Below are positions 28,898 to 36,971 of a DNA stretch of 64,000 nucleotides, piece by piece; position 1 is the stretch's first letter, and each line of letters begins with the position of its first letter. This DNA is from an uncultured Clostridia bacterium (lineage in GTDB: Bacteria; Bacillota; Clostridia; TANB77; CAG-508). The translations under genes and the position numbers were made by a program. The notes under the pieces are model-generated. The model was not told where the DNA came from and made no database searches. It worked only from the letters and a program-made list of their open reading frames with translations. The stretch is from assembly GCA_947581805.1 (NCBI GenBank), contig CANPVM010000009.1, positions 1 to 64,000 of the forward strand, given 5' to 3'.

Positions 28898-28926
28898 AAA
28901 AAAGAGCGGCTTTTTGCCACACTTTT
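28898..28926 (-). terminator. Terminator of the large structured RNA
   Basis: GTGTGGC-AAAAA-GCCGCTC hairpin (one mismatch/wobble) followed by six T on the minus strand. Confidence 0.7.
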
Positions 28927-29548
28927 TTTAATAATATAGATGGTAAAAGTTTAAGTAAATTTTACGGTTTAGGTCTAGAAGAATTTCTCTATTTCCTACC
29001 AAACATTACTGTTTAGCCGTTTCCGTTTAAAGGAAATATCTACTATTACTATGTAAAAATTAGTAATAGTTAGAAACTAGATCGCCACTTAAATCCGTAC
29101 CTTAATCCTTAAACTTTCTTGCTTTTTATTTAAAGCAAACATTCTAGAAGTTTTCCTTGAACATATCATTTTTCTATTGTTAGTCTCTTTTGCAAGAATA
29201 ATTTCATAACTAATAAATAAAATAAAATTTGGCCAAATTTTATTTTGGTAAAGTTAATCCCAATATTCTCACTCAAAACAGGCTACTCTATGTGTTTTGT
29301 GTCTTGGCACTCAACATAGGTTATACTTTAAAGAATGTGCTGAAAGTTATATTAGACATTCTTTAAAAGCCTCCACGAAAGTAGGGAGCTTATATATGCC
29401 ATTATATATTACCCTACCTTCTTTACTCCCTACCCTCACACAAAACTGGCATTTCGCGCAAGGATAAGAAACTTCAACGATGTGCCCTTTAGTGGATTTT
29501 TAGCCCCACCCTCGCAATAGGTGTATGCACTAGAATAATGCACCATCA
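28898..29548 (-). ncRNA. Large structured RNA, probable OLE RNA
   Basis: About 650 bases without any credible reading frame are bounded on the minus strand by a sigma-A promoter (29555-29582) and a GC hairpin with T run (28898-28926). Inside are many pairing elements: a 12-bp perfect helix (29327-29338 with 29356-29367), an 8-bp helix GTAGGGAG/CTCCCTAC (29381-29388 with 29426-29433), a 28-base palindrome (29219-29246) and a CTATTACT/AGTAATAG stem near 29045-29070. The stretch is richer in G-runs than ordinary spacers here. Size, promoter, and a CorB-like four-helix gene immediately downstream match OLE (ornate, large, extremophilic) RNA with oapA. Other large RNAs (tmRNA, RNase P, ROOL) were considered; their hallmark motifs are absent or unseen. 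Confidence 0.7.
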
Positions 29549-29554
29549 ATATAT

Positions 29555-29582
29555 ATTATAGCATATTTTACCAATTTTGCAA
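29555..29582 (-). promoter_or_regulatory. Promoter of the large structured RNA
   Basis: On the minus strand TTGCAA (29577-29582), 16 bases, TATAAT (29555-29560). Confidence 0.75.
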
Positions 29583-29592
29583 AGGTATCATT

Positions 29593-29623
29593 AAAAAATG
29601 TTGAGATTATTCTCAACATTTTT
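29593..29623. terminator. Terminator of the beta-helix membrane gene
   Basis: AAAAATGTTGAGA pairs with TCTCAACATTTTT just after the gene ending at 29631. Confidence 0.85.
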
Positions 29624-29630
29624 ATTATTT

Positions 29631-30890
29631 TTATTTGCTTTTCTCTTCTACTTTTTCTGTTTTTGTTGTTTCTTTTTTGCAAACTATGTTAACAAGCGTA
29701 GTTCCTACACCAAATGAGGTAATGATATATCCTAAAATTACGCCTATAATAGGAATTTGAGTTACAGCCCATAAAATGATGCTAACTCCTAAAGTAAGTA
29801 ATATAAATTTCACTTTTCCTTCTAATTTGAATTTTTGTGCTAATACTTTACCAAAGAAAATACTGGTAATAGAGAAACCAATGTAGTATAGAAGAATAAT
29901 AGCGAATATTCCACATACTAAAATGCTACTACCAATCATACTAAATGCTAATAATAGACTTACGATGACAAAAGCGATTGGTGCTACTATACCAATACCC
30001 AAAGAAGCAAATGATTTGGCAACTCCCATTTTTCCTACTCTTTGTACAAAGTTTGGTACTAGCCATAAGAAGGCTAAAGTAACAACAAGAATTAAGCATA
30101 ATGTGGTAAGTAATTCTGTTATATAAGATAAAATAATGCTTGTTATATTATTACTTTCTTTTACCTTTATATTTTCATAATTTACTTCTCCTAAAACTGC
30201 TCCTTCTGGGATTGCTATTTCTGCTTCACTAGAATAATGTAAATTTCCAGTCACAACTCCTTCTGCATTTTCTGCAAAAGTTATATTTTGAGCAGAAAGG
30301 TAAGCATCTCTTCTTACATTTCCTTCCATATTGATAGAAGAAGCAATTACTTTCATATCTCGATAGATATAACCATTAGCTCCTAAATCAAATTGATTAC
30401 ACATAGCATATACATCATAAATTAAGGCATTATTATTAATTGTAATTTCATTTGCTAATGCAAAAATTCCACTATAAATATAACCACCTTCAATGTTTAG
30501 TTTGTCTGCTATTACAAAAAGGTCTCCTCCAATTTCTCCTGAAATTGTTACTTCTTTTCCTATGATAAAAGCATTTCCATCTACTACATTAGAAACTGTT
30601 ACTACATCTTCTGCAATATATAAATCGTTGTTAGTCCAAGCTTCTTTTGAAACCTCTTCTGTTACTATATCTTGTGATGTTTCTTCTCCTGTAGTTGTGA
30701 TTGGTTCTTGTCCTTGTTCTGTAATCGTCATAAGTTCATTTTGTATATCACTTTCTACATTTTCTAGACCACTTTGTATAACAGTGTCTCCCTCTGCTAC
30801 TCTAGGTTCTACTGTTGCAAGACAACAAGAGGAAACTAAAGTAAGAATAAAAAGTGTCAATAATAAGATTTTTGATTTTGTTTTTAACAT
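29631..30890 (-). CDS. Secreted beta-helix (bactofilin-like) domain with C-terminal membrane region
   Basis: The 419-residue protein has a signal peptide with a cysteine pair (residues 1-25, LVSSCCLA), an acidic linker, a right-handed beta-helix-like region of short repeats (VVDGNAFIIGKEVTISGEIGGDLFVIA, about residues 100-225; residues quoted in two runs of the same block) typical of polymer-forming bactofilin-like domains, and four membrane helices after residue 245. This combination is common in Clostridia; its job is unknown, perhaps envelope scaffolding. It is monocistronic with a terminator at 29593-29623. Confidence 0.75.
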   Translation of the reverse strand: MLKTKSKILLLTLFILTLVSSCCLATVEPRVAEGDTVIQSGLENVESDIQNELMTITEQGQEPITTTGEETSQDIVTEEVSKEAWTNNDLYIAEDVVTVSNVVDGNAFIIGKEVTISGEIGGDLFVIADKLNIEGGYIYSGIFALANEITINNNALIYDVYAMCNQFDLGANGYIYRDMKVIASSINMEGNVRRDAYLSAQNITFAENAEGVVTGNLHYSSEAEIAIPEGAVLGEVNYENIKVKESNNITSIILSYITELLTTLCLILVVTLAFLWLVPNFVQRVGKMGVAKSFASLGIGIVAPIAFVIVSLLLAFSMIGSSILVCGIFAIILLYYIGFSITSIFFGKVLAQKFKLEGKVKFILLTLGVSIILWAVTQIPIIGVILGYIITSFGVGTTLVNIVCKKETTKTEKVEEKSK

Positions 30891-30952
30891 TCTTATTTTC
30901 TCCTTTCTTTTTTATGCTCTAAATATATCTCTTTTTGCCTTTTTTGTCAATA

Positions 30953-30985
30953 AAAAAGGAAGGCAATTATTTGCTTTCCTTCTTT
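30953..30985 (-). terminator. Terminator of the Cys-rich small gene
   Basis: AAGGAAAGCAAATAATTG-type stem with TTGCCTTCCTTTTTT on the minus strand; it overlaps the stop codon at 30967. Confidence 0.65.
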
Positions 30986-31107
30986 TGATTAGGTAAGTAA
31001 TAAGCACAGTTGCTATTTGGTGTTACTTGTTGCTTTGCTATATTTTCTAAGCAACATTTTCCTTCTTTTTGATAGATACATTGGGAAGAACAATTAATAT
31101 TTGTCAA
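30967..31107 (-). CDS. Small cysteine-rich protein (DUF1540-like)
   Basis: A 46-residue product with the cysteine pattern NCSSQCIYQKEGKCCLE and a last Cys in NSNCAYY, like the small DUF1540-type proteins frequent in Clostridia, which may bind a metal. The start is TTG 31105-31107, placed by GAGGTGATAAGC just upstream. It is too short for usual gene length cut-offs but has a ribosome site and a terminator. It precedes nothing on its strand and follows nth by about 60 bases. Confidence 0.7.
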   Translation of the reverse strand: MTNINCSSQCIYQKEGKCCLENIAKQQVTPNSNCAYYLPNQKKESK

Positions 31108-31170
31108 GCTTATCACCTCTATCCAAATAGTATAATGTTTTTTGCTGAAAATATACCAAAACCAAATGAA

Positions 31171-31812
31171 TTAAGCTTTACTTGTTTTTTGATATTCTTG
31201 GCAATAATTTGAAATAGGACATGTTGTACATTTTGGATTTCGTGCTGTACAAATATTTCTTCCATGCCATATTAAAACATGGTTTAGAACATAATAATAT
31301 TTTTTTGGAAATGCCTTTAAAATATCTTGTTCTATCTTTTCTGGTTCTTTTTGTTTTGAAAAGCCAATTCTGTTTGCAATTCGTTTGCAATGTGTATCTA
31401 CTGCTACTCCTTGTGGATTGTTAAATGCTTCTAACATAACTACATTTGCTGTTTTTCTTCCTACCCCTGGTAAACTCATCAATTCTTCCATTGTATTAGG
31501 CACTTGTGAATGGTATTTTTCTACTAAAATTTTAGAAGTGGCTTGAATATTTTTTGCTTTATTTCTGTAAAATCCACAAGGATGAATTAAACTCTCTAAT
31601 AGGGATAAATCCATGTTTGCAAAATCTTCTGGTGTATTATATTTAGCAAAAATAGCAGGCGTTGTTTTATTGACTCTTTCGTCTGTGCATTGTGCAGATA
31701 AAATAACAGCAATTAACATTTCAAAAGGAGTGGTAAAGTCTAAACTACATTTTGCATCTGGATAAGTTTTCTTTAATTTTTCTATAATTTCTATATTTTG
31801 TTTTTCATTCAT
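31171..31812 (-). CDS. nth: Endonuclease III
   Basis: Nth removes oxidised pyrimidines and cuts at abasic sites. The product has the helix-hairpin-helix LPGVGRKTANVV with the catalytic lysine, the catalytic aspartate in VDTHCKRI, and the C-terminal iron-sulfur cluster CTARNPKCTTCPISNYC (Cys-x6-Cys-x2-Cys-x5-Cys). I choose ATG 31810-31812 (MNEKQNIEI), nine bases after AGGTG; two earlier starts overlap or crowd that site. Confidence 0.95.
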   Translation of the reverse strand: MNEKQNIEIIEKLKKTYPDAKCSLDFTTPFEMLIAVILSAQCTDERVNKTTPAIFAKYNTPEDFANMDLSLLESLIHPCGFYRNKAKNIQATSKILVEKYHSQVPNTMEELMSLPGVGRKTANVVMLEAFNNPQGVAVDTHCKRIANRIGFSKQKEPEKIEQDILKAFPKKYYYVLNHVLIWHGRNICTARNPKCTTCPISNYCQEYQKTSKA

Positions 31813-31920
31813 TTTCATAATCACCTATCTTTATTAAAGCATAAATAAAGTACAATTTCAAGAAATAAGTAACAAAATAGAAAAAGCAAAATATAATATT
31901 ATAAAAGGAGGTAAGAGATT

Positions 31921-32070
31921 ATGTTTGGTGCACTTAAAAAAACGATTGGTGTATGCTTAATTGGAATTGGTCTTGGTGTACTATTAGTTTTATTACTTCC
32001 TATTACAGGTTGGTTATTTTTAATAGGAGCTGCCGTCCTAGTGATTGGATTTATGTGGCTATTTTGTTAA
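31921..32070 (+). CDS. Small hydrophobic membrane peptide upstream of spoVM
   Basis: A 49-residue peptide, ATG 31921 with AAGGAGG upstream, consisting of a short basic start (MFGALKKTIG) and two hydrophobic stretches (residues 10-28 and 31-48). No family is recognised. Its stop is 24 bases before spoVM, so the two are likely co-expressed during sporulation; a role at the forespore membrane is inference. Confidence 0.65.
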   Translation: MFGALKKTIGVCLIGIGLGVLLVLLLPITGWLFLIGAAVLVIGFMWLFC

Positions 32071-32094
32071 AGAGAATAAAGGAGTGTGGAAAGT

Positions 32095-32172
32095 ATGACA
32101 ATTGTAGTAAAAAAGGTTCCTAAGTTTTTAAGAGGATTTGTGAAATTCATTTTTGGCATTAAAGAAAAATAA
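32095..32172 (+). CDS. spoVM: Stage V sporulation protein SpoVM
   Basis: A 25-residue peptide (VVKKVPKFLRGFVKFIFGIK) closely resembling Bacillus SpoVM, an amphipathic helix that recognises the curved outer forespore membrane and anchors the spore coat basement. The proline after the first lysines and the LRGFVKFIFG helix are the family signature. AAAGGAG lies about 14 bases upstream. In Bacillus spoVM sits beside rpmB and after the prkC-rsgA-rpe block, which is exactly the neighbourhood here, though on the opposite strand. Confidence 0.88.
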   Translation: MTIVVKKVPKFLRGFVKFIFGIKEK

Positions 32173-32185
32173 AATACATAAGAGG

Positions 32186-32244
32186 AAATAAAATAGGTCA
32201 AATCAAAAGGATAAAATATTCTTCTGATTTGACCTATTTTATTT
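32186..32244. terminator. Bidirectional terminator between spoVM and rpmB
   Basis: A 20-bp perfect stem (32186-32205 with 32225-32244, core AATAGGTCAAATCA) around a 19-base loop. Confidence 0.9.
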
Positions 32245-32306
32245 TACTATTTCTTAAGAAACATTAGTATATAAAGTAGTATGCATCCTACTTTATTAAT
32301 TTTCAT

Positions 32307-32504
32307 TTAGGCTCTTGTTACTTTTCCAGAACGTAAACATTTTGCACATACAGAGATTCTTTTTTCTTGTCCATCAACCATTGCTTTTACTGTTCTAAGA
32401 TTTGGTTTAAATGTTCTTGTTGCTCTTCTACTAACGTGTGAACGTGCAATACTAATTTTATTTCCATGAGATAGTGTTTTTTCGCAAATTTCACATTTTG
32501 CCAT
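32307..32504 (-). CDS. rpmB: Ribosomal protein L28
   Basis: The 65-residue protein matches L28 (AKCEICEKTLSHGNKISIA, RTFKPNLRTVKA) and keeps the four-cysteine zinc type (Cys4, Cys7 and the pair in VCAKCL). ATG 32502-32504 has AGGAGGTG seven bases upstream; the GTG further up lies inside this site. It is a single gene. Confidence 0.96.
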   Translation of the reverse strand: MAKCEICEKTLSHGNKISIARSHVSRRATRTFKPNLRTVKAMVDGQEKRISVCAKCLRSGKVTRA

Positions 32505-32628
32505 TTTTAGCACCTCCTATAAGTTTTTGTAAAATTGACTATTTATAATATTAACACAAAATAAAAATAAATTCAAGTGTTTTAGTAAATTTTGTTGAAA
32601 CATGTTGCTATATAATGATTTGTTCATT

Positions 32629-33288
32629 TTATTTTTTTAGGCTTTCTATTGCTTCTTTATAATTTTGTGAATGGATAATATAACTTCCTGCCACAATCAT
32701 ATTAGCACCTACTTCTATTACTTCTTTTGCTGTTTTTTCGTTCATGCCTCCATCGACTTCAATATTAATATCATAATTATTTTCATAAGCAAATTTATTT
32801 AATTCTCTTATTTTTTCTATTGTTTCAGGAATAAATTGTTGCCCTCCTTCACCTGGCTCTACACTCATAACCAAAACACGATGAATATATGGCAAATATG
32901 GATAGATGGTTTCCAATGGAGTTTGTGGTTTTAAGCTAAGGCCTACTTGAATATTATTTTCTTTTATATTTGAGATATGTTTCAATATTTCTGTTTCATT
33001 TTTGCAACTTTCTATATGAAAGGTAATATTTTTAACTTCCATATCTATATAGGCTTTACTATAGGCTTCTACATCTTTTACCATGAGATGAACATCAATA
33101 GGAATAGAAGTAATTTGTTTTATTGTCTCTGTGTATTTTCTCATAATTTCTGTAGTATCTCTTTTTACGAATTTTCCATCCATTACATCAATATGAAAAT
33201 AGTTTGTTCCTGCTACTTCTAAATTATAGATGTCTTGAACAATATCTTCTTTTTCTAAGGATAGTAGTGATGTTGCAATTTCTACCAT
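32629..33288 (-). CDS. rpe: Ribulose-phosphate 3-epimerase
   Basis: Rpe interconverts ribulose 5-phosphate and xylulose 5-phosphate in the pentose phosphate pathway. The 219-residue TIM barrel shows the metal-binding segments YFHIDVMDGKFV and DVHLMV, and the phosphate loop EVDGGMNEKTA...GSYI near residues 175-205. Its ATG overlaps the last codons of rsgA by 7 bases, so translation is coupled, but only ribosomes that pass the rsgA frameshift would reach it. Confidence 0.95.
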   Translation of the reverse strand: MVEIATSLLSLEKEDIVQDIYNLEVAGTNYFHIDVMDGKFVKRDTTEIMRKYTETIKQITSIPIDVHLMVKDVEAYSKAYIDMEVKNITFHIESCKNETEILKHISNIKENNIQVGLSLKPQTPLETIYPYLPYIHRVLVMSVEPGEGGQQFIPETIEKIRELNKFAYENNYDINIEVDGGMNEKTAKEVIEVGANMIVAGSYIIHSQNYKEAIESLKK

Positions 33289-34164
33289 TTGCGCTCCTCC
33301 TTTTCTTTTAGTTCTTGCTTAATTTTGCAGTATCTTTCATATCTTTCTTTGTTTATTTTACCTTCTTCTACTGCCTTTTTTATTCCACAATTTTCTTCCT
33401 TTTCATGCTTACAGTCAGTATATTCACATTCTTTTAAATAAGTACGAAACTCAATAAAATATTGTGCTAAATTTTTGCTTTCTATTTCTTCTATAGAAAA
33501 TGTAGAAAAGCCTGGTGTGTCTGCAATATAACCATTTTCTATAGGATATAATGTACTACTTGTTGTTGTATTTTTTCCTCTTTGTATTTTTTGACTAATA
33601 TTTCCTTCTTGCGCTGTGTTTTTATTTAATAAGCTATTAATTAACGTTGACTTTCCGTACTCCAGAATTACCAGAAAAAGCCGTTATTTCATTTTTTAAT
33701 AATTGCCTTAAATGTTCTATTCCTACTTTTTCTTTTGCATTTGTATCTACGACAGTATATCCTATTTCTTCATATAATTTATGAATCTTTTGTATTTGTT
33801 CTTGTTTTCCTAAATCTATTTTGTTAATGCAAATAATTGGTTTTATGTTTAAGTATTCACTATAGGCAAGTTGTTTATCTAAAAGTAGAAAATCTGGCTT
33901 TGGAGAATGTAATGATATGACAAAAATGATTTGTGTTAAATTAGCAAGCTTTGGTCTTTTACTATACATACTTCTTGGCAAAACTTTAGAAATGATTCCT
34001 TTTTTTGTTTCTTTCTCTAGTTTTTCTATTTCTACATAATCTCCTACTACAGGAGAAAGTTCTTCTTGTTTTATTTTTCCTCTTGGCGTGCATTCTACTA
34101 TTTCATTTTCTATATTCACTTGGTATAAATTTGAAATATTACTGATAATTTGTCCTTTTAACAT
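33282..34164 (-). CDS. rsgA: Ribosome small-subunit GTPase RsgA, +1 frameshift at CGG in the P-loop
   Basis: RsgA (CpgA) is a circularly permuted GTPase that helps mature the 30S subunit. The OB domain (residues 1-65), G4 motif (INKIDLG) and the P-loop begin normally, then the codons read GGA GTA CGG AAA GTC and stop six codons later at 33637. Skipping one base at CGG (33655-33657) gives GNSGVGKSTLINSLL, the invariant P-loop, then the switch DTPGFSTF and the zinc-binding C-terminus (CEYTDCKHEKEENCG), ending at 33282. The break is within the most conserved part of an important gene, so a programmed shift is more likely than decay. It lies between prkC and rpe. Confidence 0.88.
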
Positions 34165-34194
34165 ATTTCCTCACTTTTTAGACTTTTTAAATTT

Positions 34195-34257
34195 TAGGGA
34201 CGGGGCTTAAAATTTAAAGAATGTAAATCATTGAAAAATTTTTAGACCCGTCCCTAT
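34195..34257. repeat. GGGACGGG hairpin element between prkC and rsgA
   Basis: TAGGGACGGG (34195-34204) is complementary to CCCGTCCCTA (34248-34257), enclosing about 40 bases with further A/T pairing. It could attenuate transcription inside the operon or be a dispersed palindrome; related GGGAC-type hairpins occur at 28220, 38153 and 44452. Confidence 0.7.
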
Positions 34258-34263
34258 AATTTA

Positions 34264-36228
34264 TTATTCAAAATTTAATACTGGATTTGCACTATTTAAA
34301 TCTAAGGTTTTTGTTTCTTGTAACACGTCGTCTATATATACTTTTACTGTTACAGTTCCTTTTCCTTGAATTTGTCTTGTTATTTTTGTTGTATCTTTTG
34401 CATGTGATTGGTTATATACGGTGTCTTCCCCTACTACAATTTTTACTTTTACTTGTGGAACACTTACTTCTTCGTTTGTATTAGTTGGGGTTTTATAATT
34501 TAAAAGTGATTTTAAATTAATATTAACTGTTCCTGTTTTTAATTGTTCAATTTTATTGACAGTAAGCGTAATGGTCGTTCCTTCTTCTACTACTTCGCCT
34601 ACGCTAATGCTTTGTCTTAAGACAACACCATCACTTTTACTAGTATCTTCCTCATATACAACTTCTACTTTTAATTTTGCATCTTCTAATGTTTTCTTTG
34701 CGTCTGCTTCTTGTTTTCCTACCACTGAGCTAACAGGTACTTGTTCTAGCCCTGTTCCAATACTAACATATACCTTTACTGTTTCGCCTGCATTTATTTG
34801 CGTGTTTTCTGCTGGTTCTTGTTTTATAACATAGCCTTCTTGTACTTTATCACTTGTCTCTTCTACTCTCTCTGCTTTTAATTTTTCTTTTTCTAATTCT
34901 GTTACTGCTGCTTCGTATTCCATTCCCACTATTTTTGGAACATTTTTAATTTCAATTCCTTTACTAATGATAATGGTTAATTTTGTATTTTCTTTAATAT
35001 TATAATTATTGCGATACTCTGGGCTTTGTGCCATTACTTTGCCTTCTTCGTATTCTGCACTATAATCTTCCCCTATGATTTCATAAGTAAACTTTGTACC
35101 TTTTAATAAATCTTGTACTTCTTGCTCTGTTAAGCCTAATAATTGTGGGATTGGTACATCTTTTACTGTTCCTGCATCCATAGCAAATTTGGTAATCAGA
35201 ATGGTAGCAATAAAAATAATGATAAATGCGATTACTAAGAAAACAATTTTCATTTTAGGATGTTTTTCTAAATATTGAGCTAATTTTCCTTTTTTCTTTT
35301 TTGTTTGCTTTTTATTTTCTTGTAACATATCGTCTGTAATTGTTGCTACTCGTTGTGTAGAATAGTTGGTATCTGCTGTATTTCCTTCTACAAATTTTCC
35401 TTCTGGATTTTTTAGTGCCATACTTAAATCTTTTAACATTTCTGTTGCAGATTGATAACGCATGTTTGGCTCTTTTTGCATTGCTTTTACTATAATTTGA
35501 TTTACGGCAAATGGAATACTTGGATTTAATTTCATTGGGTCTATAGCCTTTTCTTGCATATGTTTCAAAGCAATAGATACTGGTGTATCGGCATCAAATG
35601 GAACACGACCTGTTAACATTTCATACATAACAACACCTAATGAATATAAGTCTGATTTTGCATCTGTATACCCACCTCTTGCATGTTCTGGTGAGAAGTA
35701 ATGAACTGAGCCAATAGTAGTTCCAAAGGCGGTAATGGTAGAATTGGAAACTGCTTTTGCAATACCAAAATCAGTTACTTTGGCTACTCCATCTTCTGTA
35801 ATAATAATATTATGTGGTTTAATATCACGATGTATAATGTTATTTTTATGAGCTGCTTCTAAAGCAGATGCCATTTGTATAGCAATATTAATAGACCATT
35901 TCCATGGAAGTGCTCCATCTTCATTAATAATTTGTTTTAATGTTTTTCCTTGAACTAATTCCATTACAATATAGTGAATTCCATTTTCTTCTCCTACATC
36001 GTACACAGATACAATATTTGGATGAGTAAGCCCTGCTGCAGATTGTGCTTCTACATTAAAACGACGAATAAATTCATCATCTGTTGTGAATTCTTCTTTT
36101 AATACTTTTACGGCAACATAGCGATTTAAAACATGACACTTAGCTTTATAAACTGTTGCCATTCCTCCGTTTCCTATTTTTTCTAAAATTTCATATCGGC
36201 TTCCTAGATATTTTCCTACTAAATCCAT
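34264..36228 (-). CDS. prkC: PASTA-domain Ser/Thr protein kinase PrkC
   Basis: PrkC senses muropeptides and phosphorylates cell-wall and division proteins; in spore formers it also triggers germination. The 654-residue protein has a cytoplasmic Hanks kinase domain (glycine loop GNGGMATVYKA, catalytic HRDIKPHN, DFGIAKA, residues 10-270), a membrane helix (about 328-350), three PASTA domains (about 357-560) and an extra C-terminal beta domain. It follows its phosphatase prpC by 17 bases. Confidence 0.96.
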   Translation of the reverse strand: MDLVGKYLGSRYEILEKIGNGGMATVYKAKCHVLNRYVAVKVLKEEFTTDDEFIRRFNVEAQSAAGLTHPNIVSVYDVGEENGIHYIVMELVQGKTLKQIINEDGALPWKWSINIAIQMASALEAAHKNNIIHRDIKPHNIIITEDGVAKVTDFGIAKAVSNSTITAFGTTIGSVHYFSPEHARGGYTDAKSDLYSLGVVMYEMLTGRVPFDADTPVSIALKHMQEKAIDPMKLNPSIPFAVNQIIVKAMQKEPNMRYQSATEMLKDLSMALKNPEGKFVEGNTADTNYSTQRVATITDDMLQENKKQTKKKKGKLAQYLEKHPKMKIVFLVIAFIIIFIATILITKFAMDAGTVKDVPIPQLLGLTEQEVQDLLKGTKFTYEIIGEDYSAEYEEGKVMAQSPEYRNNYNIKENTKLTIIISKGIEIKNVPKIVGMEYEAAVTELEKEKLKAERVEETSDKVQEGYVIKQEPAENTQINAGETVKVYVSIGTGLEQVPVSSVVGKQEADAKKTLEDAKLKVEVVYEEDTSKSDGVVLRQSISVGEVVEEGTTITLTVNKIEQLKTGTVNINLKSLLNYKTPTNTNEEVSVPQVKVKIVVGEDTVYNQSHAKDTTKITRQIQGKGTVTVKVYIDDVLQETKTLDLNSANPVLNFE

Positions 36229-36245
36229 TTTTTCCTCTCCCTTGT

Positions 36246-36971
36246 TTATCTTATCACAATTGCTGTTATATTATCATATCCACCATTTTCGTTTGCTTTT
36301 TGTACTAATTTCTCTGCTGCTAATGTTCCTTCTCTTTTTATAATTTCATATATTTCTTGTTCTTTTACCATATTGGTTAGACCATCGCTACACATTAAAA
36401 TAATATCGTCTTTTACAAACCCTTTAATTGTAACATCTGGCTCTACAAAAGCCGTACACCCCAATGCTTTCATTAACATGTTTTTTTTCGGATGATGACT
36501 TGCCTCTTCTTTTGTAATGGTTCCGTCTTTTACTAATTTTTCTACATAACTATGGTCATGTGTTAACTTTCGGATAAATTCTTTTCGAATTCGATATATT
36601 CTGCTATCACCAACATGTCCAATATATGCCTTATTATTATATATTAAGCAAACATCTAAAGTAGTACCCATTCCTTCTAATTCTTTACTTTCACTTGCTT
36701 TTTCGTAGACTACCATATTGGCATATTCCATTGCGCTTTTTACTAAATTTAAAATATCTTCTTTTTCTTTTGGGATGGATGTAAAATTAGTTTGAATATA
36801 GCTTAGAGCGGTTGTTGTTGCTAATTTACTTGCTACTTCTCCACCATTATATCCTCCCATACCGTCGGCTAAAATATAAACTTGAATTTCATCATTCGGG
36901 GTAGATATATAATAATAATCTTCATTTTTTTCTCTTGCTTTTCCAACGTCTGTTTTTGCAAAAGCTCCCAT
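36246..36971 (-). CDS. prpC: PP2C-type Ser/Thr phosphatase PrpC (Stp)
   Basis: The phosphatase that opposes PrkC. The 241-residue product has the PP2C metal-binding motifs KAREKNEDYY, ILADGMGGYNGGEVAS, GDSRIYR and MCSDGLTN, and ends GGYDNITAIVI. I start at ATG 36969-36971 (MGAFAKTDVG) with AGGAGG six bases upstream; this A is shared with the rlmN stop codon (TAATG overlap), which indicates coupled translation. Confidence 0.96.
   Translation of the reverse strand: MGAFAKTDVGKAREKNEDYYYISTPNDEIQVYILADGMGGYNGGEVASKLATTTALSYIQTNFTSIPKEKEDILNLVKSAMEYANMVVYEKASESKELEGMGTTLDVCLIYNNKAYIGHVGDSRIYRIRKEFIRKLTHDHSYVEKLVKDGTITKEEASHHPKKNMLMKALGCTAFVEPDVTIKGFVKDDIILMCSDGLTNMVKEQEIYEIIKREGTLAAEKLVQKANENGGYDNITAIVIR

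Noticed and set aside
28898-29548. tmRNA, RNase P RNA or 6S RNA
   Set aside because: No encoded tag peptide and tRNA-like ends, no GAGGAAAGTCC-type core; size, G-runs and the downstream membrane gene fit OLE better.
31178-31390. Second minus-strand frame inside nth
   Set aside because: Alternative frame fully inside a well-conserved gene, no own ribosome site.
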